A stretch of DNA of 64,000 bases. Source: Gilvimarinus polysaccharolyticus. GTDB lineage: Bacteria; Pseudomonadota; Gammaproteobacteria; Pseudomonadales; Cellvibrionaceae. Shown piece by piece: positions 35,062 through 44,656 of the stretch (position 1 is its first letter; every line of letters begins with the position of its first letter). The position numbers were made by a program, and so were the translations under genes. The DNA is taken from the NCBI RefSeq assembly GCF_001187555.1, contig NZ_LFIJ01000001.1:1762078-1826077 (forward strand), written 5' to 3'. Under the pieces are notes generated by a model, which did no database searches, was not told where the DNA came from, and saw nothing but the letters and a program-made list of their open reading frames with translations.

Positions 35062-38000
35062 ATGAAAAAAACCTTAACACGAAAGACGTTAGTCGTCGCA
35101 GTAGCATCGGTTATCGGTAGTGCACTACCAGCCATAGCTCAAGAAACCTCTTCTGCGATCCAGGGACAAGTGACCAACAGCCAAGGTCAACCACTGGATA
35201 ACGCCAGTATAACCATCACTCATACGCCATCTAATAGCCAAAGCGAGATCACCACCAGCGATAACGGACACTTTAACGCGCGCGGCTTACGCGTCGGTGG
35301 GCCTTACACGGTTAGCGTGACATCGGCCGAGGGCAACCGCACCGTACAAGACGTATACTTATCGCTGGGCGATGCGTATCAGCTAGAAGTTGTGGTTGGC
35401 CAGCAGCAAACCGAAGAAATTTTAATTATTGGTAACCTGCAAGAGCAAAACTTTTCGGCGGTTGGCCCCAACACCACGTTCAGCTTACAAGATTTAAAAA
35501 ACGCACCGGCCATTAATCGCGACTTAAAAGACGTGGTGCGCCTCGATCCCCGTGTGTATATCGACGAATCCTTTGGCGATGCCATTCAGTGTGCCGGAGC
35601 CAACCCACGCTTTAACAGCCTGACCGTTGACGGCGTGCGCATGAACGACAACTTCGGTCTAAACAGCAACGGTTATCCGACCGAGCGTATGCCGTTCTCT
35701 TACGATGCGATTGATCAAGTCGCCGTCGAGCTAGCGCCGTTCGACGTACAGTACGGTGGCTTTAGTGCCTGTAATATCAACGCGGTAACAAAATCGGGTA
35801 CCAACGAATTTCACGGATCGGTGTTTTTTGATTACACCGACGACGCCATGGGTGGCGATTCTCTAGAAGGCGACAGCATTGACATCGCCCCCTTTGATGA
35901 ACAGCGTTACGGCATCAGCGTGGGCGGCCCTATCATTCAAGATACGCTATTCTTTTTTGCCGCTTACGAAAAACTCGACGGGGTAAACACCTTTGATCGC
36001 GGCACCGCCGATGCCAACGTCGCCACCCCAGTGGAAGGTGTATCAGCGCAACAAATCGCCGAGATTGAGCGAATTTCCAACGACGTTTACGGTTACGATC
36101 CAGGCTACTTTCCATCAAGCCTGCCGGTAGAAGATGAAAAACTTCTGGTTAAAGTTGACTGGAACATTAACAACAGTCACCGCGCCGCACTTACCTATAA
36201 CTACAACGATGGCTACTCTATATCGCAATCCGATGGCGACTCAAACGAGCTTGAGTTTTCTAATCACTACTACGAACGTGGCGCAGAGCTTACCTCTTAT
36301 GTAGGGCAGCTGTTTTCTGACTGGAGTGATGCATTCTCGACCGAAGTTAAAATCGGCTACCAAGAGCTGGACAACCGCCAATTATCTCTCGGCGGAACTG
36401 ACTTTGGTGAAGTTCAAATCAGCACCGAAAATGATCACGACAACGACGGTAATTTTTCTGAAGCGACCGTCTACCTGGGCTCGGACGACTCACGTCACGC
36501 CAACAAGCTAAGCTACGAGTCATTCAATCTTAAGCTTGCCGGTAGCTATCGGATGGACGACCAAACCTTCACCTTCGGCTACGAGCGTGAAACCTTTGAC
36601 GTATTCAACATGTTCATCCAAGAATCTGAAGGTGAATACCGTTTTGACTCCATCGCCGACTTTGAAGCGGGTACACCCAGCCGCATCACCTACGAGAACG
36701 CAGCAGGCAGCAACGTTAAAACCGATGCCGCCGCTCAGTTTGAGTACGCGATTAACACTTTGTATTTACAAGATGAAATATTTTTAGATGGCGGCGACTT
36801 AAAAATTGTGGCGGGTTTGCGTTATGACTACTACGAGAGTGATGACAAGCCTACACAAAACTACGATATTTTAGCGGCCTACCATATTAACAGTGCGCAA
36901 AACTTAGACGAGGCCGACCTATTACAACCACGTATTGGGTTTAACTGGAACCTCACTGACGTGTTAGAAATTCACGGTGGCGTGGGCTTATACTCAGGCG
37001 GCAACCCCAATGTTTGGCTATCAAACAACTACTCAAACGACGGCGTCACTCAGATCGAAGTTCAAGATCGCTCTGGTGACTCGATCTTAGATATGGCATT
37101 TAGCGGCGAAGGCCGGCCAATTTACGACATTCCACAAGGCCTATATGACCAAGTCGCCAACAATCAAGGTTCTAACGGTGGCGTGAACTTACTGGACCCT
37201 GAGTTCGATCTACCCTCGGTTTGGAAATACGCCTTAGGTGCTAGCTATGAGTTTTCTGGTGATCTGATTGTGTCGGGAGACATTCTTTACAGCCAATATG
37301 AAGACTCCGCTATTATTTCTGACATCTCACGAGTTGCCACTGGCACCGCACTTGATGGCCGCCCAACCTATGGCAGTATTGATGGTCGCTCGCAAGACTT
37401 CATGTTAACCAACGTCAAAGGCGACTCTGGCGATGCGCTAACCATTTCGGTAGGGGCCAGTAAGTACTTCGATGTTGGTTTAGAAGTGGCAGCAGGTTAC
37501 GCCTATAGCGATGCCAAGGACGTAAATCCAATGACCAGCTCGGTGGCCTACTCTAACTACACCAACTTAGCGACCAGCGACCCAGAAAACCCCGGTGCCG
37601 AGACATCCAACTACAATATCCCGCACCGCTTTACCACCAAAATCGCCTATGAAGCTGCTTTATTTGACGACTATGAAACGCGCATTACTCTGTTTGGTTC
37701 AGCCAACAAAGGTCGCCCTTACAGCTACACCTTCAACCAAGGCAGTATGTTTGGCGACTCGACAGGCTTTGTATCGCGCCACCTGTTGTACGTGCCCGAC
37801 ACTAACGATAGCAATGTCGTTTACGGTGACGATTTTGACGTGGCAGCATTCAACCAATGGATTGATGACGAAGGCTTGGAGCGTGGCGAAATCCTTGAAC
37901 GCAACAGCCTAAACAGTAACTGGTGGACTAAGATCGATCTAAAAATCGAGCAAGAGCTTCCGGGTATTATGGATGGACACAGCTCATCTATTTACTTAGT

Positions 38001-38205
38001 CGTAGAAAACCTAGGCAATCTGCTTAATGACGAGTGGGGCGTGAACTACGAAACAAGCTTCCCCCGTGCGCAGGCCGCCGTCGATGCCAGCATGGATGAT
38101 CAAGGTCGCTATGTGTATGAGAAGTTCCGCGATCCCGCAGGCCCAACCCGCGTAGGTAGCTCCTCGTTGTGGGAGCTGCGTCTAGGCTTGCGTTACGAGT
38201 TCTAA
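35062..38205 (+). CDS. Oar-like TonB-dependent receptor with carboxypeptidase-type N-domain
   Basis: 1047-residue outer-membrane protein. After a signal peptide (cut near AIA-QE) there is a CarboxypepD_reg-like beta-sandwich (~30-110, IQGQVTNSQGQPLDNASITI), a plug domain (~125-240, NRDLKDVVRLDPRVY, NSLTVDGVRMNDNFG, VAPFDVQYG type), and a large beta-barrel ending LWELRLGLRYEF with the aromatic C-terminal residue needed for barrel assembly. No clear TonB box could be picked out. GGGAAAG 6-8 nt upstream favours the ATG at 35062 over one 15 bp earlier. Behind a Pho box, so probably induced by phosphate starvation; the ligand is unknown. A terminator follows. Confidence 0.9.
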   Translation: MKKTLTRKTLVVAVASVIGSALPAIAQETSSAIQGQVTNSQGQPLDNASITITHTPSNSQSEITTSDNGHFNARGLRVGGPYTVSVTSAEGNRTVQDVYLSLGDAYQLEVVVGQQQTEEILIIGNLQEQNFSAVGPNTTFSLQDLKNAPAINRDLKDVVRLDPRVYIDESFGDAIQCAGANPRFNSLTVDGVRMNDNFGLNSNGYPTERMPFSYDAIDQVAVELAPFDVQYGGFSACNINAVTKSGTNEFHGSVFFDYTDDAMGGDSLEGDSIDIAPFDEQRYGISVGGPIIQDTLFFFAAYEKLDGVNTFDRGTADANVATPVEGVSAQQIAEIERISNDVYGYDPGYFPSSLPVEDEKLLVKVDWNINNSHRAALTYNYNDGYSISQSDGDSNELEFSNHYYERGAELTSYVGQLFSDWSDAFSTEVKIGYQELDNRQLSLGGTDFGEVQISTENDHDNDGNFSEATVYLGSDDSRHANKLSYESFNLKLAGSYRMDDQTFTFGYERETFDVFNMFIQESEGEYRFDSIADFEAGTPSRITYENAAGSNVKTDAAAQFEYAINTLYLQDEIFLDGGDLKIVAGLRYDYYESDDKPTQNYDILAAYHINSAQNLDEADLLQPRIGFNWNLTDVLEIHGGVGLYSGGNPNVWLSNNYSNDGVTQIEVQDRSGDSILDMAFSGEGRPIYDIPQGLYDQVANNQGSNGGVNLLDPEFDLPSVWKYALGASYEFSGDLIVSGDILYSQYEDSAIISDISRVATGTALDGRPTYGSIDGRSQDFMLTNVKGDSGDALTISVGASKYFDVGLEVAAGYAYSDAKDVNPMTSSVAYSNYTNLATSDPENPGAETSNYNIPHRFTTKIAYEAALFDDYETRITLFGSANKGRPYSYTFNQGSMFGDSTGFVSRHLLYVPDTNDSNVVYGDDFDVAAFNQWIDDEGLERGEILERNSLNSNWWTKIDLKIEQELPGIMDGHSSSIYLVVENLGNLLNDEWGVNYETSFPRAQAAVDASMDDQGRYVYEKFRDPAGPTRVGSSSLWELRLGLRYEF

Positions 38206-38245
38206 AGCACTTAAATCAACAGCAAAAAGTAACACCAATTAGATT

Positions 38246-38282
38246 AGCCCAGCGTTGCGTCATGCCGCGCTGGGCTTTTTTA
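38246..38282 (+). terminator. Rho-independent terminator after the TonB receptor gene
   Basis: AGCCCAGCG (38246-38254) pairs with CGCTGGGCT (38268-38276), followed by a run of seven T. Confidence 0.88.
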
Positions 38283-38395
38283 TAACCGGCTCTAAACCTA
38301 AGCGTTTATAATACAAATAACACATCTTTGATGGCTATCTTTCTAACCTAAAATGTACCACGCCCTCAGCTTTGTATGTTGCATAGCAACTCTAA

Positions 38396-38791
38396 TTAAT
38401 AAGACACCTTAGCCTTATTCTTGAGCTTGTCTTTGAACACCGGATAAAGGTTATAGGTTGGATAGAACTCATTGCTAAAGGCTTTCCAAGCGCTTTTCTC
38501 TACCGCCAAATTAACATCGCGCAGCTTGTTGGCGGGAACCTCTAGTGTCACCACCTGCCCTATACCCATCATTACGTACCAATTTACAACAGAAGTCCCC
38601 TCTGGAGGAAAACTCTCAAAAAAGTTCTGCTCCTCTAGAATCTGCTGATATTCCTCAAAGCTATTGCTCTGATCATGTTTTAAAAAAACCGTCAGCAATA
38701 TTGAATCTTCAGGTTGCTTATGGACTTTTTGCTCGGCGAAAGATGTAACACTGATTAACAACGCCATAACAACAGCAGATAACTTAAACAT
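38396..38791 (-). CDS. Small secreted protein, function unknown
   Basis: 131 residues with a clear signal peptide (MFKLSAVVMALLISVTSFA-EQ) and a GAGGAA ribosome site before the ATG. The mature part of ~110 residues (TVFLKHDQSNSFEEYQQIL, VNWYVMMGIGQVVTLEVPA) resembles a small ferredoxin-like alpha/beta fold, and the Cys-free mature chain suggests a soluble periplasmic protein. No family was recognised. It converges on the TonB receptor gene. Confidence 0.7.
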   Translation of the reverse strand: MFKLSAVVMALLISVTSFAEQKVHKQPEDSILLTVFLKHDQSNSFEEYQQILEEQNFFESFPPEGTSVVNWYVMMGIGQVVTLEVPANKLRDVNLAVEKSAWKAFSNEFYPTYNLYPVFKDKLKNKAKVSY

Positions 38792-38875
38792 AGAGTTTCC
38801 TCATCAGGTAGGGACTTAAAGCACCATTGGCTTTAAGAGATTTAACACGCGGCACACAATTGCCAACGCATAAAA

Positions 38876-39145
38876 TTAAAATCTGGAGTCATTCTCGCAA
38901 GGAATACCGTCATGATCACCATCCATTTTGGTATCTGGGCAGTTTCTAATAAAGAAAACGGCCTCTTGCCTAGAGGTCATTTGACTGCAGTGTTGACGCC
39001 CATCACAGCTAAATTTTTGGTTAGAAGGCTTATGTTAATTTATAGGCCTTTGGGTTACCCGCGACTCATCAGTTACCATTCGATCTTAGTACAGCGTCCA
39101 GCCGGCGAACGCCAGCACACCCATAACTAAGACTTTCTTTATCAT
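38876..39145 (-). pseudogene. Excalibur-domain protein gene with two in-frame stops
   Basis: A single 90-codon frame starts MIKKVLVMGVLAFAGWTLY, meets TAA (39086-39088), continues 16 codons, meets a second TAA (39035-39037), and then encodes a C-terminal excalibur calcium-binding domain: FSCDGRQHCSQMTSRQEA, then FFIRNCPDTKMDGDHDGIPCE. The family has a membrane or signal helix followed by this domain, with Cys at the position where TSRQEA has Arg. The intact head and tail in one frame with nonsense changes between point to a recently dead gene. Confidence 0.82.
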
Positions 39146-39453
39146 TATTCAAACTCACTTGGATTTATATAACCCTTCTTTGCCAAAAAAGCTATAAAAA
39201 TTATTCCAACAGATAGCTTTCGGTTAATTGCACTTTAGCTATAGAGAACTCTACATGGGATTCAATACTTAAGCTAAAAAGATTCACTTATAACTTTTTA
39301 TACTATTTAAAAAATAAGCAACTGTATTTTTATAAACGACCACGATGCCTAATTCTACGGCCTAACGTTAAAACCTAAGCCTAAGACCTACAGTTAACAT
39401 TTGTATACCTACCCCAACACCTACATCCAGCACATATAAAAAAGAGCCCATAT
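39146..39453. other. AT-rich gap without recognisable genes
   Basis: About 300 bp between the broken excalibur gene and the terminator at 39454. I found no convincing coding frame; short repeated CCTAAG/CCTAAC pieces near 39360-39395 are the only pattern. Confidence 0.4.
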
Positions 39454-39481
39454 AAAAAGGCCAGCTATTGCTGGCCTTTTT
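39454..39481 (-). terminator. Rho-independent terminator after the propeller lipoprotein gene
   Basis: AAAAAGGCCAGC and GCTGGCCTTTTT form a 12-bp stem with a TATT loop. Read on the minus strand the stem ends in TTTTT, 28 bp after the stop codon at 39510. Confidence 0.9.
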
Positions 39482-39509
39482 AAACACTGTATAGCACTAA
39501 AAAATTATA

Positions 39510-42131
39510 CTACCAAATAACATTGCCAGTATTTTTATCAATCGCAATTACTGGCTGATGAGCCCGACCGGCAATAAAGCTGAAAGAGCCAAACAGGTAC
39601 AGAGTATCGCCATCCAGAATTATATCTGCGACTTGGGCATTGGGCTCCAATCCCAAAGTGTCAGCTGACCAGCTAGACAAATCGTAAGTCAAGAACTTAT
39701 GACAACAACCAAGATCTTCATCCATCGTCATCATATCGCCCCCAAGGTACACATTCAGGCCATCAAGTAACGCGACTTCTACCGATCCTAAGACTTGGCT
39801 GGAAGTTAATATTGGATTGACGATTTCACCATTAAAAGTATTAACCGAGTAAAGCGATTTTTCCGAGCTATCTGCACCACCAATAATCAAAACATTCTCA
39901 TTGGCCTCAAGCTCTTGAATATCAATTTTGTCTAGAGCTTCGGCATCAACTTCAAAGTCGGTTAATTGGCCGCTAGCAATGTCAAACTGGGCAACACCAT
40001 TACGATCTTCGCCATCGACGCTTGTAAACTGTCCACCAATGTACAGTTTATCCTCAACCGTCGCCAAGGTTACAACACTGCCATCAATAGCTGCGTTCCA
40101 ATCCAGCAAGGTATTGCTTGAAAAATCAAATGCGGCGAAACCATTACGACTCTCACCGTTAACCTCGGTAAACTCACCCGCTATAAACAGTGTGTCACCA
40201 GACAGTTCAAGCGCGTCAATCGGAGCATTGACCTCTAAAGGCCAATCTACTTCTTTCCCATCCGATACTCTGACCGTACGTGTAAAATTATAAGCCGGTT
40301 TGTAAACAGGAGGGTTAGAGCCCTCGACTAGAACGACACCACCGTGTTCTAAACCTAAATATATAACACCGTTGTGTTCAACCATATCATTCGTGGCCGA
40401 CACATCCACTTCACCTAACGATCCTTCAAATAAGCCAGTATCGGCTTGGTACACTTGCAAGCTTTGAGTTTGCAGCTTGAACCAGCCCATATAACCTGCA
40501 AGCAAAAATTTACCCTGCGATACTTCTAGATCGTTAATTGCCCCCAAAGGTTGTGCGGGGATATTAATCAGTGAATCGGTAGTAATATTGTAGGCTCCTA
40601 GCGGCTCATTTTCACCGTTAACAAAAGAACCTAAAAGCAGCAGTCCCTCATTGGTCTGAGCAAAGAAGGCTGTATCACTGTGTTCCGGCAAAGTCCAAGA
40701 TACCTCTGCAGCCGTTTCTACATCAAAGGCTATAGGGTAAGTAGGGACAGTTCGATTTGGCATATCAAACGCATACAACGTATCACCATCAACGGCTATA
40801 TCAACAATAAAGGTGTTATCGGCCAGCTGCGGCTGCCACTCACTCAGCTCACCCGCCGTGTTAATAAATCCAAGATCATATGCACTTATTATTGTTTCAG
40901 TATAAGCGTGAGCAAAGAAAACTCCATCAGCATTAGCGCTGATGCTCATTATCTTTCCGGCTAACACGTGATGCCATAACCACTCGCCGCTTGAAACACT
41001 TAAAGCACTGAGTACACCATCACCAAAACCACCGTTCTCTTTCGGTTCATAAGATGCAATATAGAGTGTATCACCCGCCAACGAGACATCTTGCCATTGG
41101 TAAGCTTCAGTATAATTTTCGTTATTCGCTATCGTTGGCAACTGCCCTGTCGCAAGGGCCAGCCGCGCGACACCTTGGCGAGAGAAGCCATCGACCGCAG
41201 TGAAGTCTCCAACTAGAACGAGATGGTCAGCGACTATTTCCAGATAATTAACTTCACCATCAACTGAAATATTCCAATCTTTATCGACACTTCCCTGAAG
41301 GTTAATCCGTGCAATATTAGCGCGAGGCACTCCAGCCACGGCATCGAATTCACCGGCAATAATCCAGCCATCATTATCGGCCACGACAGAATTTACGATG
41401 CCATTAACCTGTGGTAAAGCTCCCGTTAACAGACCGTCCGCGCCATCGACCTGAGCCAACGTAAATGTTGTGTAGGCTTTATCGTTTGAAGTGACATATA
41501 ACTTATCGTCAACAAGCACCGCAAGCTCGCTATTGCTTGCAGATTGAACTAACGGCTTACCCGCTGCCAGCGGCGAAAAACCAGCATCCGACTGTAAAAC
41601 AAAATAGTAGCTTTCTCCCAGCAACAAATCGGCGGAGGCAGAATCCCAAACCCCTTCACCTGCATTCACACCCATTTGCGCACCCGCGTTTTCACAAGAT
41701 GCGTAGTTTTGCCAGTCACAATTAGGGTCTGTAGACCATAAAATGTCTACCTCTAGAGAGCTATCCCAGCTTATTTTTACAGCCTGAGGCTCAGAAACTA
41801 CTTTTAAAGCATTAGGCTTTTGCTCGATAGATATATCGACATCACAACTTTGCGTCACCGACGAAAGCCGAAAAATAACCTCATCATTTTCTTCAATAAG
41901 ACTACCACCACACCCTGCCGCTGAAACAACCCCAAAACCTGCTGCTAGCCCCAGATCAACATCAAATGCCCCACCATCAGCAACTTGCATAGAGGTGGTA
42001 GATGTCTCGCCGGACACAGTTTGATTAACAGTAACGGTATTGGAATCGGAATCTGATGAACTGCTCGAACCTCCGCAAGAGGTCAGCATTATCGCCGATA
42101 ATGTTGCAATATAGAGTGGATTTACTCGCAT
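39510..42131 (-). CDS. Large lipoprotein with beta-propeller-like repeats
   Basis: 873 residues. A lipoprotein signal ends at Cys19 (IMLTSCGGSSSSS) and a Ser-rich linker follows. From ~210 to the end, repeats of 45-60 residues recur with the pattern LYIGGQFTSVDGEDRNGVAQF, DTLFIAGEFTEVNGESRNG and LVGDFTAVDGFSRQGVARL, typical of delta-60/PQQ-like beta-propeller blades. The end HQPVIAIDKNTGNVIW is PQQ-blade-like. Probably an outer-membrane surface protein; binding partner unknown. AAGGAG 7 nt upstream confirms the start, and an intrinsic terminator follows the gene. Confidence 0.82.
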   Translation of the reverse strand: MRVNPLYIATLSAIMLTSCGGSSSSSDSDSNTVTVNQTVSGETSTTSMQVADGGAFDVDLGLAAGFGVVSAAGCGGSLIEENDEVIFRLSSVTQSCDVDISIEQKPNALKVVSEPQAVKISWDSSLEVDILWSTDPNCDWQNYASCENAGAQMGVNAGEGVWDSASADLLLGESYYFVLQSDAGFSPLAAGKPLVQSASNSELAVLVDDKLYVTSNDKAYTTFTLAQVDGADGLLTGALPQVNGIVNSVVADNDGWIIAGEFDAVAGVPRANIARINLQGSVDKDWNISVDGEVNYLEIVADHLVLVGDFTAVDGFSRQGVARLALATGQLPTIANNENYTEAYQWQDVSLAGDTLYIASYEPKENGGFGDGVLSALSVSSGEWLWHHVLAGKIMSISANADGVFFAHAYTETIISAYDLGFINTAGELSEWQPQLADNTFIVDIAVDGDTLYAFDMPNRTVPTYPIAFDVETAAEVSWTLPEHSDTAFFAQTNEGLLLLGSFVNGENEPLGAYNITTDSLINIPAQPLGAINDLEVSQGKFLLAGYMGWFKLQTQSLQVYQADTGLFEGSLGEVDVSATNDMVEHNGVIYLGLEHGGVVLVEGSNPPVYKPAYNFTRTVRVSDGKEVDWPLEVNAPIDALELSGDTLFIAGEFTEVNGESRNGFAAFDFSSNTLLDWNAAIDGSVVTLATVEDKLYIGGQFTSVDGEDRNGVAQFDIASGQLTDFEVDAEALDKIDIQELEANENVLIIGGADSSEKSLYSVNTFNGEIVNPILTSSQVLGSVEVALLDGLNVYLGGDMMTMDEDLGCCHKFLTYDLSSWSADTLGLEPNAQVADIILDGDTLYLFGSFSFIAGRAHQPVIAIDKNTGNVIW

Positions 42132-42488
42132 GCTCTTTCTCCTTAAAGTTTAAAAAACATGAATCCTGTCAGTGCGAGAGCGCGCAATAGATATTTTATA
42201 CGGGGAATGTATGCGCAATGAAATTGCGGCGATAAACCAGTAGGCAGAGCTGTCCGTTGCGTACATCATTCCATCTCGAGCACAAATATAACTTTATTGG
42301 GCCGAGTCTATCACAACAAATAATAATGACTATTAATATTGTGTGAAAACATTAACTTGAGCCTTATATGTAACACTTTATTACATCTAAGATGGTTGCT
42401 TAGGCTTTATCTCGCGCTAGCGAATCGGCCCCCTCCTGTGTACAACTTTATTACTCCGCGTTAAAGCTCTAACGTGTTTTTATACGCG
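42132..42488. other. Intergenic region upstream of the propeller lipoprotein gene
   Basis: 357 bp, AT-rich, between the 5' end of the lipoprotein gene and the 3' end of the LysR gene. It should contain the lipoprotein promoter; I see no named site or hairpin terminator. Confidence 0.3.
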
Positions 42489-43415
42489 CTATTGGTCAGG
42501 CTGCTTTAGCCGCAAGGCAAAGCGCTCGCGCAGAATATCGCGCAGCAGTAAAACCGCTGGCGTAATTTGTTTTCGGTTAGGGCAAACCAAGTGTAAATCG
42601 ATGGGGGGAGATTGATACTCAGACAACACCCGTACGACTCGCCCCGCTTGTAAATCTGGTGCCATCTCGATGCGTGACTTAAATGCAATCCCCTTACCCG
42701 CCACCATCCAGCGCCGCACGACATCGCTATCGTTAGCACAGCGGTTACCCGCTACCCGTATATTAACCGACTCCGATGACTTAGCGCCCACGCCCTGTGT
42801 CGGCACAAAATCCCAAACATCGTAAGTGCGGTTGCTGACCTGAAACAGCAAACAATTGTGGCGAGTTAGCTCCTCGGGAGTTTGCGGCGTACCAAATTTG
42901 GCCAAATAATCGGGCGCGGCACACAGCACCCGCTCAAGACTGGCCAGCTTAAAGGCTACCCGCGATGAATCATCCTGCTTGCCGTAGCGGATCGCCAAAT
43001 CCATCCGATCGAGAAAAAAGTCGGCCAATGAATCGCCCAACATTAAGTTAATCGACAACGCTGGATGCTGATCCATAATGTCATCGATCCAGCCAAGCAG
43101 CAGGTTGCGGCCTAAATCAGAGGGCGCCGAGACACGTAACTCACCGGCAATTTTACCCTCCAGTGCATGAATCGAGGCGCGCCCCGCCGCAAGGTTATCT
43201 AACGCTTTGCGGCAGTACAGCAAAAAGCGCTCGCCCTCATTGGTGATTCTAAGCTGCCGAGTCGAGCGAATAAACAGCTGCACCCCAAGCTGGCGCTCTA
43301 ACCGCTTAAGCGCTGCACTGGCTGCCGCAGTGGTAATATCCAGCTGCTCGGCGGCGCGGGTAATACTGCCGCAATCGGCGGTATGAACAAAAAGAGCAAG
43401 ATCGGCTGTATTCAT
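42489..43415 (-). CDS. LysR family transcriptional regulator
   Basis: 308 residues. The N-terminal winged helix-turn-helix is typical (LALFVHTADCGSITRAAEQL, TTAAASAALKRLERQLGVQLF, RSTRQLRITNEGERFL, residues 5-70). The effector domain (~90-300) contains GELRVSAPSDLGRNLL and VLCAAPDYLAKFG, like the CrgA/YhjC group. The ATG at 43415 is used; a TTG two codons earlier is also open. It is divergent from the oxidoreductase gene at 43549, which it likely controls. Confidence 0.93.
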   Translation of the reverse strand: MNTADLALFVHTADCGSITRAAEQLDITTAAASAALKRLERQLGVQLFIRSTRQLRITNEGERFLLYCRKALDNLAAGRASIHALEGKIAGELRVSAPSDLGRNLLLGWIDDIMDQHPALSINLMLGDSLADFFLDRMDLAIRYGKQDDSSRVAFKLASLERVLCAAPDYLAKFGTPQTPEELTRHNCLLFQVSNRTYDVWDFVPTQGVGAKSSESVNIRVAGNRCANDSDVVRRWMVAGKGIAFKSRIEMAPDLQAGRVVRVLSEYQSPPIDLHLVCPNRKQITPAVLLLRDILRERFALRLKQPDQ

Positions 43416-43548
43416 TGTCAAATAATTTTTGATTATGTTTTGGCTATTACCCTATTTATAGCACGCTCTGTACGATCAATAATAGCCCTACGCCGTTACC
43501 TAACGGCCCCAAACATAACTCAGTATGACACTTAACAAGGAATCACAT

Positions 43549-44589
43549 ATGAAAGCCGTCGGTTATTTAGAGCCTCAAACCATCGATCAAGCAAGCGCCT
43601 TAATAGACATCCAGCTGGATACACCCACCGCCACTGGCCGCGACCTTCTGGTTAAAATTCACGCAATTTCGGTCAACCCAGTGGACACCAAAGTGCGCAG
43701 CGGTGCCAAGCCCGATGCCGGTCAGCATAAAATTTTAGGTTGGGATGCGGTAGGTGAAGTCGTCGCCACCGGTGATCAAGCGCAACTGTTTAACATCGGC
43801 GATTTGGTCTGGTACGCCGGCGACATTACTCGCACCGGCTCTAATGCCGAGTTTCAGTTAGTCGATGAACGCATCGTGGGTGCAAAACCCAGCTCGCTCT
43901 CAAACGTAGAAGCCGCCGCCATGCCCCTTACTGGTATCACAGCGTGGGAGCTGCTGTTTGACCGGCTGGACTTTACCCCACTATTAGATGGCCAAGCGGG
44001 TGCCTCATCAAATGCACCGCAAGCGCGACTATTAATTATCGGTGCCGCCGGTGGTGTAGGCTCTATCTTGACCCAACTGGCCGCCAAGCTCACCAACGCC
44101 ATAGTCATTGGCACCGCCTCACGCGAGCAAAGCCAACGCTGGGTAAAAGAGCTAGGCGCAGACCATGTAATCAATCACCATCAGCCGCTAGTGCCGCAAC
44201 TTAACGCACTGGGGATAGAAGACGTCAGCCACGTGATTAGCCTTACCCACACCGAGCAACACTACGATCAACTGGTAGAGGCACTCGCCCCGCAAGGCAA
44301 ACTCGCCTTAATTGACGACCCACAAGGCGGCCTTGATGTGATGAAGCTAAAGCTAAAATCACTATCTCTGCACTGGGAGCTAATGTTTACCCGCTCGATG
44401 TTTAACACCTGGGACATGCAAAAGCAGCACGAGCTGTTAACCCAGCTGGCACAACTTATTGATAAAGGCGTAATTAAAACCACCCTAGGCGAGCACTACG
44501 GCACCATAAATGCCGAAAACCTAAAGCGCGCTCACGCGCATATTGAGTCTAATCAAGCCGTAGGTAAGATTGTTCTGGAAGGTTTTTAA
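43549..44589 (+). CDS. Zinc-type alcohol dehydrogenase / quinone oxidoreductase-like protein
   Basis: A cytosolic NAD(P)H-dependent MDR-superfamily enzyme of 346 residues. It has MKAVGYLEPQTID at the start, the GroES-like domain with ISVNPVDTKVRSG and LGWDAVGEVVATG, the AAAMPLTGITAWELLFDRL stretch, and the Rossmann motif LLIIGAAGGVGSILTQLA. No catalytic-zinc Cys/His set is present, as is normal for this quinone-reductase-like group. AAGGA 8 nt upstream fixes the start. It is divergent from a LysR gene in the common LysR-reductase pairing and is followed by a hairpin. Confidence 0.92.
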   Translation: MKAVGYLEPQTIDQASALIDIQLDTPTATGRDLLVKIHAISVNPVDTKVRSGAKPDAGQHKILGWDAVGEVVATGDQAQLFNIGDLVWYAGDITRTGSNAEFQLVDERIVGAKPSSLSNVEAAAMPLTGITAWELLFDRLDFTPLLDGQAGASSNAPQARLLIIGAAGGVGSILTQLAAKLTNAIVIGTASREQSQRWVKELGADHVINHHQPLVPQLNALGIEDVSHVISLTHTEQHYDQLVEALAPQGKLALIDDPQGGLDVMKLKLKSLSLHWELMFTRSMFNTWDMQKQHELLTQLAQLIDKGVIKTTLGEHYGTINAENLKRAHAHIESNQAVGKIVLEGF

Positions 44590-44606
44590 GCCAGCGGTGC
44601 TTTTCA

Positions 44607-44631
44607 AGCTCCGCCTGAGGCGGAGCTAATT
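44607..44631. terminator. Hairpin terminator between convergent genes
   Basis: AGCTCCGCC (44607-44615) pairs with GGCGGAGCT (44619-44627) with a TGA loop, followed by AATTTT. It lies between the oxidoreductase and cusA stops. Confidence 0.75.
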
Positions 44632-44656
44632 TTCTTGATGCCGGCCAAAGCCGACA

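Noticed and set aside
38912-39130. 72-codon plus-strand frame
   Set aside because: It is the antisense of the broken excalibur gene, whose minus-strand motifs are clear.
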